In this document: in pieces, positions 9,965-22,580 of the stretch | Position numbering within the stretch: the first letter of the stretch is position 1 | How the letters are laid out: every line of letters begins with the position of its first letter | Source of the DNA: Cordilura impudica | Taxonomy: Eukaryota; Arthropoda; Insecta; Diptera; Scathophagidae | Direction of reading: 5' to 3' | Length of the DNA stretch: 64,000 nt | NCBI GenBank assembly: GCA_963682025.1 | Contig: OY821520.1 | Location: 1,288,501-1,352,500, forward strand | Made by a program: the position numbers and the translations under genes | Notes under the pieces: generated by a model | What the model saw: only the letters and a program-made list of their open reading frames with translations | Told to the model about the DNA's origin: nothing | The model's database searches: none

Positions 9965-11217
9965 GTAAGTTTTCTCACTCTTTTTAAATAAACTCAGCCA
10001 AAAAACTTTTAGAAGCCGACAAACGAAAATATTTCTATTAGAGCTCTTATATTTTGAGAATAACCAGTAAGAAGTGGAACTTGCAATGGGCTGTTTGTAA
10101 GGCAAATAAGTTATGTAATCGCTTACAATCTGTTTGTGTAGTTTATTTTTTATTTTTGCCTTAAGTTCGTTCGCTTTGTCCTAATAATATATATTTACTG
10201 GGTAATTTCTCAAAGTAACTCGATTTTTTTTTTCTTCTTTTCCGAATCATAAACTAGTCAATTTTCTGGCTGGGAAATTTTTATTTATTGAAAACTAAAC
10301 GATAACGTTTCATGATTTCTCTTAATTTCATAGCCTTTTTTGATTAGATACTCGTATTGTACAAAGTACATATTGTATTTATTATATGTCCAATCGAGAA
10401 AATTTTTTTAAAAGATTTTGCTAATAAGCCATATATCTACTAGTATGTATGTATGTTCAGTTTTGTTTTGGTTTTATTTTTACAATAATATAACAAGTTG
10501 CTTTTTGGTTGTGCTTATAAAAGCGGAACTACTTGTCCATTTGTTGCTTTATTTTAGCGTTGTAATTATTGCTGCCAGTATAGATGAACTAATGTTTTTG
10601 CTTGTGTTGCACTTTTATGGTCATTATTTTTAAATAAAATTAAAAATAAATAATAACAAGAGAGGGGAAATCATATTTCAGAGCTGCATTCATGTTTGCA
10701 CTAAATTTTCCTTTGTTTTGCTTTACTTACTAATGTAGCCAATTTTTCCATTGCTCGAACACGCAGTGATGCATTTATCTTTATTGCGTACAGTTTGGCT
10801 GTAAACTGTAGTAAAAATAATGATATTTTACCAAAGATACTTATACCAGCGATTACGATAAAATTTTGATATTTGATGGTAATAAAAAAATTTGGGAATA
10901 AATCATCCACTTTTGAAGATTTTAATTTTCATTATTATTTTCTTCAGAAATAAATCCGCCGTTGTTTCTTAAGCATGATTGCTATTTTTTTCAATCCTGA
11001 ATAGTTTTAAATTTACAACGTCTTTTGATTTTCTCAAATAGCAAATAGTGTTGTTACGGACTTTTTCATTTTACGATATACATACATGTTTGTATAAGTA
11101 TATCGCCATTGAAATTGTAATTAATATTTGTATTTATACAGTGCCTCCATAAAATATTAGCTCATGTCTTATTTTTACCTACTATTTTAGCTTATAGGAT
11201 TTGTTTATTTGTTTATA

Positions 11218-12150
11218 AGGGTTTTCACTCTTGGTAGTAAAGTACCCTTGTAACCTTTGTAAATGTTGTAGGTATAGTAAAATTACTACTATTTACAACA
11301 CCACAACAACAAAATGTATGAAATTGAAATTTACTACGCTGTGTTAAAAGTACAAGGGTAAAAGCTATAGTACATCTACAAGACTAAACATTTACAAGAC
11401 TGAAACAGCTGATTGTTGAGCTGCCAAAACAATTGTTGATTTTTTTATTTTTCATTTTGTGGTAAATGAATCAAAATAATAAATAAAAAAAAAATGTATC
11501 CAAATAATGAAAAGGCCCTTCTCCAGATGACCCGTGTCTGTATAGGACAATAGCTAACTGGCACTCAACTGGAAATTGTTCACATGAATGGGGTTGGTTA
11601 AATTCTGTATCTCCAGAAATCATAGACACCAGTGTTTGAAACTCAATTCGACTAACCCTCAGCATTTGCAAAAATCTGTTGTCATATAATTGGGGTTAAG
11701 GCATTTAGTGACCACTTCATTTTGGAACCGAATTCCAAGCTCCGCGGCGGTACACTTTAACTAAAATAATGTCATCAACTATTCCATCTAAAATGTGGTA
11801 AAGGGCATCATGTTCTCATGTATCTACAAAAAGAGAGTAGTTATATTTTTGTATTGTTTTTATTATTGCAAGTAATACCTTCAACATCCAGAATCTCTGC
11901 AAATTCTATTTCGTCAACTACATTTTGTTCTAAAAAATTTATAATTTTGTCTTTTTCTGTAGTTTTGGGCATTTTACTTATCTGCAAATTCTTTTTGTTA
12001 TTTTAAGTTTTCAAATTGATAAAAAAACAAAACAAAAAACAGCTGATACATTAGTTTACAATACACAACACAAAAGACGTTCACGCTTTGTAGTATAAAA
12101 TCGTTGTAAATATAACAGGGTTGTAAATTTAACACCAAGAGTGAATACCG
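11218..12150 (-). mobile_element. PIF/Harbinger-like relic inserted next to a Tc1 relic
   Basis: The ends carry an inverted repeat: GGTTTTCACTCTTGGT at 11219-11234 and ACCAAGAGTGAATACC near 12136-12150. TACCCTTGTAA and related short inverted repeats lie just inside. The interior holds a broken minus-strand transposase-like frame (11478-11972). Target duplication is unclear. Confidence 0.55.
11478..11972 (-). pseudogene. Harbinger-type transposase N-terminal fragment
   Basis: On the minus strand a frame starts MPKTTEKDKIINFLEQNVVD and, after in-frame stops, continues with LQMLRVSRIEFQTLV, then FPVECQLAIVLYRHGSSGEG. The pattern RxSRxxFxxLV...ECQLAxVLYRxGSSGEG is what I recognise from the N-terminal helical region of PIF/Harbinger-like transposases. 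At least two stop codons interrupt it and the DDE catalytic core is absent, so it cannot be functional. The assignment is from motif memory only. Confidence 0.5.
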
Positions 12151-12318
12151 CTTATATTATGAAAAGTCTCTTCTAAAAATAAAATTTAAAAGAAATAACA
12201 AAACTTCATTACCAATAATAAAAAAAAAAAAATAATTTATGAAAGATAAGAAATTTTACTGCAAAAAGTAATCGCTCTTATATAAAAAAAATACAAAATA
12301 AAATATTTTTTGTTTGAC

Positions 12319-13247
12319 ATTATGTAGTGCTTTTTTGGTTCTTAATTTCGTTGAGGCACTTCATTCAAACGTAATGGCACTGAATCCACAAGTTTTTATT
12401 TGATATCTGCTGAAATTTTCTCCCACTTTGATATAAAGGCTAATATTACATGTTCGTATATTTTTGTCATTTTTATGGCCCAATGATCCCTCGAGGTGTG
12501 AAGGAACATATATATATATATTTTTCTCAAATAAACTCTCAAGTTTTCAATGGGGTTAATATCTAATTATTGTGGCGATGTTTCAACCCATTTGGACCAT
12601 TATGAAGTACCCATATTTTAATATTCCAAGAAATATGTTTGGGATCACTAACTTAGATAAATGGAATCCCTTTTTTTCACTTTTTTATATATTTTCTTTT
12701 AAGGTCTTAATTTGTTCGTTGTGGTCCATGATTCCTTCAACAAAATATAGTTATCATACACTTTTGGCACACAAAAAGTCCCACGCAACAACGGAACCAC
12801 TCCCATGCTTAACAGTTGGCATATGATTTTTTCACCCAACTGCATTCTTCTGACTATAGACCATTTCTAGTCAGTCTGATCTAAAGATATTAAATATATT
12901 CTCATTAGGAAATATTACTTAATTCCAAAAACAACATGTTTAGTAAAAAATTTGTCGATTTTTTGACTTAATGTTTTTTGTGCTACTCTACTATGGGTAC
13001 CAGTATCAAAGAGACAATGCGCACGGTATTAACAGCGAAACACTACCCAAACTTATTATTGACCTCATTGGTAATTTTAACAGCACTTTTTCTATGAACT
13101 TTCATGTTAACCTCTTAGGTTTGCCAGATCTTCTCCTATTTTTAAAGTTATTATTGGAGAAATGTCTGTCTGTAATGATTCAACCATATGAAAAAGATCT
13201 TTCCACACTTTTCCCTATTTCGCGAATAGAAATTCCTTCTTAGTGAA
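12319..13247 (-). pseudogene. Tc1-like transposase pseudogene
   Basis: Read on the minus strand, scattered frames follow the order of a Tc1 transposase: a helix-turn-helix portion (ISIREIGKSVERSFSYG, near 13200), RRSGKPKRLT (~13125), TVKHGSGSVVAWD (~12810), EGIMDHNEQI (~12730), SDPKHIS (~12640), a relic of PxxNPIEN (~12555), WEKISADI (~12420) and VDSVPLRLNEV (~12375). Several stops and frameshifts separate these blocks. The D of SDPKH corresponds to the second catalytic Asp. The candidate left terminal repeat TACAGTGCCTCCATAAAATA (11139) is split from the gene by the Harbinger-like insertion. No matching right terminus was found. Confidence 0.7.
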
Positions 13248-13436
13248 AATTTAATATAATTTTTCTTTCATGCTCTGTTGTTTCACTGCGCTTTCATCCC
13301 ATGATGAACCTGCACTAACGATAAATCAACAAAATTTTTTTATTCTGTTTGCTTTAATATATCAAAATTCTAATGCCTACTCAAATTTTTTCAAAACAAA
13401 TTTAACTTTTGGAATTTGTGTCCTGCGGTTTTTCAA

Positions 13437-14140
13437 GAACTCTCTGATTTAGAGGGGTCAAAATTTAACATTTTGACCAAACAGGTGTTTTTTTTCTCAT
13501 CCATGTAACTTATTACCTATTGTTCTTAGCAAAATTTGTCCCAAATAGATGAGATAGCTATTTCTTCCATCTTTCGAAAAAAAAAAAATAAAAAAATATT
13601 AGTTTTTTTTGCTAAATTAAAAATTTTTACACTTTTTTTCAAAAAGGCCTTTTTTGCTCATACAAGCTTGGTTTTTTCCTTTGGTCGCTTAATGGGATGC
13701 GAGTGGGATATCCATCAAAATAAATGTTTTTAAATTTTATAGTAAATATTAAAAAAAACCTTTTTTTTTCTCTACTGAAAAATTGTAAATTTTGAGTTGA
13801 CTCACTTTAGAGGTACAGATGCGATATGTACTATTTTGAATTTTTTCATATTTGTGTGTAAGTGTTTCTAAAACTTTCCGACGGTATGTAACATACCTAA
13901 CTAAAATTTTATACCTTCAATACTGTAATACCCGGAATATGTTAACCTCAGGGAAAAAAATTACTTTTTTTCAGTAGAAATGTTGAAAAATTATTTTTTT
14001 GTAATAATAATTAAATTAATATATAATAATAATAAAAATAAAAAGATAAATAATTTAATAAAATGGAATCTTAGTCACATTAGATCCATTTATATCATAA
14101 CTATTTTTATACTTAATTTATTGTAGCTGATGAAATCATG
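13437..14140. repeat. ~700-bp repeat shared with 62663-63385
   Basis: From AGAGGGGTCAAAATTT through CCAAACAGGTGTTTTTT, AGATAGCTATTTCTTC and the final CTTAATTTATTGTAGCTGAT, the sequence runs parallel to 62663-63385. At 63.4 kb the repeat is followed by a minus-strand transposase-like gene, so this copy is probably the 3' non-coding end of the same element. Short open frames inside (13536-13733) are not supported. Confidence 0.65.
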
Positions 14141-14177
14141 ATACATCATTTATTTGGATTAGCTATTTTATGGTAAA

Positions 14178-14549
14178 CTAGCAGATTCCAGCACTCGAAA
14201 TTCGAGTGCAAATTCTAGGAAATTTAATTTTTTTATTTACTAAAGACCCTAAAGGTATGCTTCACAATTCAACTCATTTTAAATTAAGAAAACACTCAAC
14301 AGAATAACACAAACACATTAACAAATTTAATAAACACACACATAGCATTGTGTAATTTTATGTATGTGTTAGTAGCAACTTTAAACGATCATAACTCCAA
14401 AAAAATATTCCAGACGATGAAAATCTGTAAATCTGGGTAACAGCTAAAAAGAAATACCTTTCAAATGATAATTTTTTTTGTCAAAATCGGGGTAAAACTG
14501 TGAAACTTACATCGGTCACAATAAATCGCGTTGCCTTTAATATTATAGA
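14178..14549 (-). mobile_element. Non-autonomous Helitron, copy 3
   Basis: On the minus strand it runs from TCTATAATATTAAAGGCAAC (after A) to GCACTCGAATTTCGAGTGC, TGGAATCTG and CTAG (followed by T). At 372 bp it is full length, with a perfect hairpin arm pair around AATT. No open reading frame is present. Confidence 0.87.
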
Positions 14550-14939
14550 TATATTTTTATAAGTAATACTGTGCCAAAACGTAAAGGTGACTTTTCAATT
14601 TCAAATTCACGGTTATAACTATGTTTTATTCCAGGTTAATAACTCCGTATTTGAGTTCTATGCCAAATTTCATGTCAATATCTTTATTGGCTTAATAGTT
14701 ACGTTCGTTTTTGTAGATAACTTAAAGTAAATTGGGATATTTAAACAATGCTTGATTTCTTTCTTATTATGACCAGGCAATTTGTTGAAGACTTTGGTTT
14801 TTATTTATCGAGCTTACTGGTCGTTTTTCCAATGCAAATAAAATACTTTTTACTTAATTTTTATACTCGACGTTTCATCGTTGAACAAAGATCTATAAAA
14901 TTTTGTTTGCGGAAAGAAATTTTTATTACACGCACGTTA

Positions 14940-16018
14940 AAGATATTGCCGAAGGCCTTAAACGATGTTTACAAGTGCTGAAAACAATTCCAAGAAAGAA
15001 AAGAAATTGCGGAAGCAACCGAATTCTCCGGACGATAAAAATTACCAACTGGTGTATAAAACTTCCATGAAATGAAAGATTTCGTTGTAAATTATCGTCC
15101 GCTGATAAAAGAGATCTTTTTGTTATCGTTGAAGAATAATTTTAAACGAGTTCTTGAATTGAAACTCAAATACGTTAAATCTCGATTGTTTCAAAAAAGA
15201 CTAATTTTTTTAAAGCAAATCGAAAAGGTAACACAAAAGTCTTTGAAAAATCAGGATCTCAGTTTTCTTCGATTAGCATGATGTGGTGTATTATGAATTC
15301 TTTAGGCCGGGCTAAAAATTTAACGACGAATACTCGTTGCATGTTATGTGTCATTTGCGCAGAGCTATTCAAAAAAAAAAGAACAGTATTCAGGGCAGAA
15401 AGCTATTGGTTTTTGTTCCGTCGGTAATGCAGTGTCTCACACTGCCTTGGTTCTTCCAGACCATTTCCCATAATATAGTTTTTTTATTATCTACAAAAAT
15501 AATATCTTCAAAATTTGCTCCTTTACTTCTTCCTCGTTGTTATTAAGATATTTGCTTCAATCTCTTTTTCTCTTGCCTTAAAGTGGCATTGCTTTGATCT
15601 AGGGTCTAATCGTCGCATTCATTATCGGAATTTTTTGATCGAAATTATTTTTTTATTTTTTAAAATAAAATAGTAAGAATAATTTTACTCTCACACAGTT
15701 AACAAGTTATGACCCCTTGTTAAGAGTAAAAGTGAAATAAGGTCCCTCGTTTGACCGTCCTATTTAAATAATAAACCAAAATATGAAATTTCGATTGATT
15801 TTACTCGATATCGAATGCAACAATATCAAAAGTCAACAAAAATCACTACACCATTTACCTAATCTCAATCCTATAGATTTTTTGTGGGATTTACTGGAGC
15901 GCTGAGTCCGTAATAATGAAATAACATCAGCGGAAATTTTAAAAAGCGTCAATGGGGAAAATAATAAAGAGATGCTCGATCAGTTCACAGAGCGGAAATT
16001 ATATCCTACAAGTTACTA
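14940..16018 (+). pseudogene. Tc1/mariner-like transposase relic interrupted by a MITE
   Basis: Two blocks on the + strand are in the order expected of a Tc1-type transposase. The first (about 15086-15280) reads FRCKLSSADKRDLFVIVEE, then stops mixed with TSS and IETQIR, resembling the second helix-turn-helix domain. The second (about 15846-16016) reads HHLPNLNPIDFLWDLLER, a stop, VRNNEITSAEILKSVNG, resembling the C-terminal SPDLNPIE-W-LE region. Between them lies a ~220-bp MITE (15602-15825). Stops are frequent and the middle, including the first catalytic Asp, was not recognised. Confidence 0.5.
15602..15825. mobile_element. MITE, copy 1 (CGTCGCATTC family)
   Basis: Inner ends CGTCGCATTCATTATCG and CGATATCGAATGCAAC are inverted repeats. 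A similar ~230 bp copy is at 34955-35184. Shared interior blocks include ATTTTACTC and AATTTCGATTGATTTTACTC. The outer GGGT is kept only at the left. It lies within a Tc1-like relic. Confidence 0.6.
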
Positions 16019-16859
16019 ACTCAAGCAATATTTAATGTAAATTTGTTTTTTTTTTGTATTAATATTTCAAATGAACGAATACTTTTTCTTACGTTTTCTT
16101 TCTTTTTTTATGTTGAAATCACGCTCATTCGCAAAATAAACCAATTACCTGGATAAAATTATTTATTTCTTTATTTATTCAAGTATTGTAATATAAAAGC
16201 CATCCAGGCCAAATAAATCTATATTACATAGTAATAATCTTGAGATCAAAAAATTTAAAAATATCTTAACATATTAACAAAAATATCAAATATCAGTCAT
16301 TAAACATATGGGCTCCCCAGCCGTAACGCAAGATAAGAATCAGACAAAGTAAAAGTCAATATAAACGTCCCAATTACTGATAGCCATAAACAAGCAAATT
16401 CGTAATGAATTAGAAAATAATAAAAAAAATAAAAATAAAAAAACGAAGAAATAAGCAATAGAAGTAGCTCAAATCTAGCGATGTATGTGTTAGCTGCAAA
16501 AATGTTAAACCAAACTAGCAAAGTAATGAAGTAATTTTAAACGGAAGACATTGTTCGACTGTGAGAAGATACATAATTCATGCGGCAATCGGTTCCAGCA
16601 CCGAGCCACCCAAACCACAAAACATCTCTCAAACAAAGACCTTACAATCCTTGGAATAAACCTTGAGGGTTTCTAGTAGATCGTGAAAAAATATATAAAT
16701 CACACAAGTTAATAGGTCTGCCCGTTTTTATGACCCTATGAAATAAAATTAAATTACGATATTTAACAAAGTTTTCAAATGAACATCCAAGGATGATATT
16801 GATTTTTTATTATTTCAAGCTGGTATATAAAATGGGATATATCAGGCATCAAGATATGG

Positions 16860-17010
16860 CACATTGTGTTTGATGTAATAATTTTTCAAGTTCATCAAAT
16901 TGTTCTCAAATATTGTATTTACATTTTTATTAAGTTCAGATATTAATGTAAACGTAAAACCCAGATGGAGGCGGCTATCAAAGATTCAGCAGAGCCGAAT
17001 TTGGCACTTT
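16860..17010 (-). repeat. End fragment of the second palindrome-tipped family
   Basis: TATTAATGTAAACGTAAAAC and CAAAGATTCAGCAGAGCCGA resemble the segments at 36895-36930 and the stem-loop end at 34755-34790. The fragment is diverged and its limits are uncertain. Confidence 0.4.
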
Positions 17011-19442
17011 TAATTTTTTAATGAGATAATACATGCCATCGTAAAGGTTCTCCTCAGCTTGTCGAATAATTCAATATACATATGTTTCATTTTGTTGCAT
17101 TTAAAACACTACACGGCCATTAGCAAGCTGCAATTATATCAAAAAAATTAATACAAATTACTACCTTTATCACCCACCTCTGACTTTTACTATAGTTAAC
17201 CACATAAAAACATAAGTTTTAGGCGATAAGTTTTTGAGACAATTCATTTTCTTTTGATTTTGCCTTAACTTGCATTGTTTTATAATTTATTACAAACTGT
17301 CTTATGATTTATGAATCTTATGCGCAAACACAGATCAGCTCTAACTGTGTATGATGTATTCACTATGATTTCGTATATGGCTGAGATTATTTTTTTTTGT
17401 CTTATGTCATAAAAGCAAATTGTTTTTTTTTAAATGTTATTTCTACATATAAAAACTCGTTGTTCATAATATTTACTGGCCTTAGGAGGGAGTAGGTTCA
17501 AAATATATTATTTACAATATTTTTCTATGATGTTTGTTTAAAAATTAATTAAAAGTGTCTATCAGAGAACGGATTCGGAATATTCGCTCAATGTTCCTTG
17601 TAGGCAAAACTTATGCGCTTATGACCTTTTGCAATAGTTTCATGAAAATTTTTTAAGCACGTATTAAATATTGATGTGTTTCACATAGTTCTTTTCAATG
17701 AAAAAGTCATCGAAGTTTTTCGATAAATCTTAATAGTGCCAACGAGTATTTAATAAATCCATTATTATGTGCACATACATATTTTTAAATGTACTTTCAA
17801 GAATACTGTTCTTAAAACGTGATATGCCAAATACGTTAAATAAAGGTGCGATGCTACAAAACGCAGCAAACTAAACTCCAATAACAAATAATATAACTGA
17901 ATTAAAGATGGGCTTGTCCTCCCTAGCTGTATAACATAATCAAGGGAGGCAGAAGTACATGAACCATTCGAATGAAATGTGTGTCATCTTTACAGGCAGA
18001 GTGTTACGGAAAACAAGAGAACTCTGAAGATCGTGTTCATTTCAAGTTTGTAAAATGTTGTGACAACAACACAGCTGCATATTCGTCGCCTGCTTGTATA
18101 TTTTGTTCAATTGTTCAAAAGTCATTGAAGTGTGCAAAAAAAAAACTAGTTACAACGTTAACAAAAGTTTTCAAATTTGTATTTCTTAATCAACGTCATG
18201 AAGTTTTTTTTTTATTTCATGTCGATTACATAACAACTGCAAAGATAAGTTTGTTGTTGTCATAAGTTTCCCAGAGATTTACAAAAATATATATAATTAA
18301 ATTAGTAAAATCGATTGAGACCGACAACATAATACCCCATGTTTTCTCTACAAATTCCCATAATTTTCTTATCAAACTACATACAACATTAGTTTCAGTT
18401 AAAAAGAAAACGAAAATTTAACCATGTATTAATATTATTTAACATTGTCAACAATTAAATAATATTTAAATGTTTGTGCCAAACTAAAAAAAAGGACTTT
18501 CACTTTATTTGCAAATTTAGCATTAAACTATTATTCAAGTTCGAAAACAAAATGCAGAGATATTTTTGATTTGACTGATAGTTACGACAATAAAATTAAG
18601 TCACAAGGACAGACACTTAGGTTGTGTTTTTTTTTTTGTACAGACTGACTAGCCAGTTGGTTAGTATGACGAATTGCCTAACAGTGGGTCCAGACAAAGA
18701 AAGAACTTACTTGAAGCTGTAGGCTTTTACACATGCATACACATATACACACACACACATACACATATACATATGTTATAAAATGCCGTAATACCCAACA
18801 TTGGTGGTCACTTAACTGCTGAAAATCAAAAAAGAAAAAAAGACGCTACAAAAAACTAAACAAAAACTTGAATGACTACAACCAGTTCTGGTTTGTTTTT
18901 AAAAGGACTGGAAATGAAGGTATAATTTAAAAAATTTATGAATTTATGTATTTATTCCTGGTATGAACTTTTTCAGGGCGTTTGTAGTTTTTTTCTTTTT
19001 CATCTTTTCTACAGAGTTATAAATCTTTTAACAAAATCATTTACTCGTGTAAGTTTTCTTACGTATACAAAAATTGCGTCATTTAAGCTCGAACGTCATT
19101 TTAATTGACTCAATGTCTGACTTTGTTATGTATAATTTTTAGTCGATTTGATTTTTATTGTCTGATTGGTGGGTAGGTTAGTGGATGAGTTCTCTTCTTA
19201 TATAGCTAGACTTTATTTAGAGGGTTGATATTTGGAATAACCAATCGACTTGGGATCACTTTTTGACTCTACAACTCTATATTGTACTTTATGGATTTGT
19301 CACATTTTTCACGAAGTTCAAATTATTTTGCAACAATAGAAAACATAAATTTCGTTACAGAGAATTCGTATGATTTTTATCATAACATTTTCGACATTTC
19401 GTCTGTTACAAACACTAAAAAAATAATCATGTAATCAGGACT

Positions 19443-20260
19443 TTTTAAACTCTTTCTTTTAACTCATACTCTCTGTCTGTCTGTCTGTCTGTCTGTCTGT
19501 AGAGGGGCAACATTCCCCTTATCCAATTGATCTGAAACTGGGCCCATAGTTTTGTTGTGACTACAGATAAATTTTGGGGTAGGCACGCACAGTCACACAT
19601 AGTCACGGAGTGATCTAAATGTCATTTCCCCTCACCTGATCAATCTGAAACTTGGTCCATACACTTGCTATGAGAAAAGATTAACTTTTGACTTAGTCAC
19701 GCACAGGTTCGCATGGTCACGCACAGTCACGAAGAGACTGTCATCCAATCAATCATCCAATCAATCTGAAACTTGGTCGATATACTTGCTGTAAAGAAAG
19801 ATTAAATTCGACATAGTCACGCACAGTCACGCTTAGTCACGCACAGTTACGGAGTGACTTAAAACCCTTTTACCCTTATCCGATCGATCTGAAACTTGAT
19901 CGACAGACTTGCTGCTAAAAAAGATTAACTTTGACATAGTCACGCACAGTCACGGGGAGATTGAAACCTCACTTCCGCTCATCCGATCGATCCGAAACTT
20001 AGTCCATAGATTTGTTGTGGCCAAAGTTTAATTTTAAGATAGTCACACACAGTCACGCATAGTCACGCACAGTCACGGAGTGATTTAAACCCCATTTCCC
20101 CTCATCCGATCTCTCTGAAACTTTGTCCATAGACTTGTTATGGCCAAAGATTAATTTTAAAATAGTCACGCAAAGTCACGCACAGTCGCGGAGTGATTCA
20201 AAAATCATATGCATAAGGAAAGAGTTTTAATAAAAACTTTGTTTTTATGGGTTAGATTAT
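19443..20260 (-). mobile_element. 'CGTGAC' tandem-unit element, copy 2 (six units)
   Basis: The orientation is opposite to copy 1. The left tip is TTTAAACTCTTTCTTTTAAC and a (GTCT)n tract runs from 19471 to about 19500. Six units of about 105-123 bp each carry a GTCACGGAGTGA-like segment (about 19601, 19724, 19843, 19948, 20071, 20184). The right tip is AAGGAAAGAGTTTTAATAAA, then CCCATAAAAACAAAG inverted. Unit number differs from the other copies (3 and about 4), as in a satellite-like array carried by a mobile element. The open frame at 20209-20433 is spurious. Confidence 0.75.
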
Positions 20261-20843
20261 TTAATAATACTAAGAGGATTTGTTATGTAACTTTCAATGT
20301 TCAGTTTATTACTTTATTTCCAGTTAGTACCTATCTCGTAGGCTTTCGTCCAATTTGCATGAAAATATTAAAATTTATTAACATAACGTTGCCCGATCTT
20401 AATATGCGAAAGACTTACCTGATATGGAATTGAGTGTTGGGGAACTAAGTTTCTATTTTTTAACGTCTAACATATCTACCATTCAAACGTCTTCTTCACT
20501 ATATCTTCAAAAAGTTCAAGTTGTAATGGAGGAGGGTATTCGATATACCTACAACCGAACATAATATGTTATTATTATTTTTCTTTACAAGTTTTGTTTA
20601 TTTATTTTTATGAATCATTAAGAAAAAATTACAATATGCTATAAGAAAATGAATGAAGGATGGCTGAACATAGAAACTAAAGGAAACTGCTATTAATAAG
20701 TTTGTGGGTTTGCGGTTTTTGTTTATTATTTATCTCACAGAAGACGTTTGGTCAACTAAAGTTTTCTCATCATCAAATAATGCAATATTATGTTGGTATA
20801 CATGTTATAAACCTGCTTAAATATCGAACATTTATTTATGAAT

Positions 20844-21628
20844 AACAAGTAAGAAAATTATAGTCGGTCTAGACCGACTATATGATACCCTATACCATGC
20901 CCTATCTCTTAGGCCCAACTAACTGGACATAGAAAATAAGCAAAAACCAAATTTGAGTCTGATTTTTATTAATTTTTTTGGCTGCAGATATGTAAAAGTT
21001 CATATCGGATGCTATATCTATATGGGAACTAGGTCCAAAAATAGATCGATCCTGATCATGTTTGGTAAAGTCTCTTGTATTTTACAAAAATATATACAAA
21101 CAAAATTTGAAAAGAATCCGTGAAATATTTTTGTTTTTTGATAGATTTAAGTGAAGATCGGGAAGCAGCTCTATATGGGGCCAAAGGGGTCATTTTTGGA
21201 CTACTCATAAATGGACGTAATGAATGCATATAAAACCCAATGTAAGTAAGATCTATATGAAATTTGGATCTGATGGCAATTTATGTCGATTTCATAGGGG
21301 TAATTTGTATGGGGGCTAGGTCTGAACATGGACCGATTCTCACCAATTTCAATAGCGTTCATCCCATGGCCGATAAAAGCTTATATACCAAATTTCATCA
21401 AAATATATTCATATTTGCGACCTGCAGTTTGATTACAAGCTTTACATGGACACACAGACGGACGGACGGACGGACGGACGGACGGACGGACATTGTTAAA
21501 TCAACTCAGAAAGTGATTCTGATTCGATCGGTATAATTAAAGATGGGTCTAGGTCAAATATTTTTGGTTGTTACAAACAGCAGCACAAAGTCATTATACC
21601 CAAACCACATAGTGGTATAGGGTATAAA
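20844..21628 (+). mobile_element. DINE-1/mini-me-like repeat, full copy
   Basis: It starts AACAAGTAAGAAAATTATAG followed by the 20-bp palindrome (20861-20880). It has a (GGAC)n tract at 21460-21490 and ends TATACCCAAACCACATAGTG with its mirrored GTATAGGGTATA. At 785 bp it is a complete copy. The open frame at 21264-21536 recurs in other copies in broken form and shows no known domain, so I do not consider it a gene. Confidence 0.8.
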
Positions 21629-21712
21629 AATATTGAAATATTTTCCCATGTAAAATTTTCAAGTTGATTTATAAGTCAAATGACTTATTACTTGCTACTT
21701 CCTGATAAAGCT

Positions 21713-21978
21713 CCCGACCCTGAAACCAAATTTATTTGCGATGCTGAACCAGAATCTGCTTCATCAGTATTGCTCCAGCACATTGTTCCTTACCATATTT
21801 TAGGCTTGGTTTTGTCGAAAAACTGATGTAACCCGCAATACTGGACCCGACCCTGAAACCAAATTTATTTGCGATGCTGAACCAGAATCTGCTTCATCAG
21901 TATTGCTCCAGCACATTGTTCCTTACCATATTTTAGGCTTGGTTTTGTCGAAAAACTGATGTAACCCGCAATACTGGA
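21713..21978. repeat. Perfect 133-bp tandem duplication
   Basis: The units 21713-21845 and 21846-21978 appear identical base for base, starting CCCGACCCTGAAACCAAATT. Each contains an open + frame (PDPETKFICDAEPESASSV onward) that ends in TGA. Perfect identity means a very recent duplication or an assembly error. The underlying sequence is not recognised. Confidence 0.85.
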
Positions 21979-22580
21979 GTTTTGAATCTGAAGTTTTTTA
22001 TAGTTACTAACTTACTAATGACATCTTTGGGTATTACTTTGGAAGCAATTACTTTTATAAAATTACATCACTTTTTATTTTACTGGGTTCTTTTGACATG
22101 TCTTCGTTTTCATGCTCTTTCGAATCCTTAGAATTGAAAACTAAACATTCATTTATGTAAGCATCTACATATCTCCGATTTATAAGGAATATCTTCAGCG
22201 ATGCATTTTTCTAAACTTTTCTCTAGATACATAGAGGTGCACCTACGTGCGGAAAGCTTTCTGTCTGCTATACACCTGGGAATAGCAAGAAGCGATTCCT
22301 TTAGTGAATAACCTAAGCAGCTCACTACGTCCGGTTTGTTTTTAAACCACGTATTTCCTGGTAATGCCACTCAAACCCCCGTCGGTCGGCAACTAAAGTG
22401 AGGAGGCGATCAATTGAGTAACCCGAATGGCATTAATTTTAGCGCGTCTCGGGCAATTAGGTTACAATAACTGAAACTCAATTGATTTTTTATCTGCCTG
22501 CCTAGAGATTGTTGGCAACCCCAATGCTAGGATCGGATGCTGTGGTCCAATCATCCGCTTATCTTAAACTCTTAAACTTA

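Noticed and set aside
16300..16521. Hydrophobic minus-strand frame of 73 codons
   Set aside because: A+T-rich hydrophobic frame of chance length, with no motif, neighbour or second copy to support it.
17972..18265. 97-codon + frame with several Cys residues
   Set aside because: No recognisable zinc-binding spacing and no splice-site context. The tail is low complexity.
19560..20200. Regularly spaced CGTGAC motifs as a regulatory (CRE-like) array
   Set aside because: The motifs are part of full-length ~115-bp tandem units carried by a dispersed element; nothing points to a promoter.
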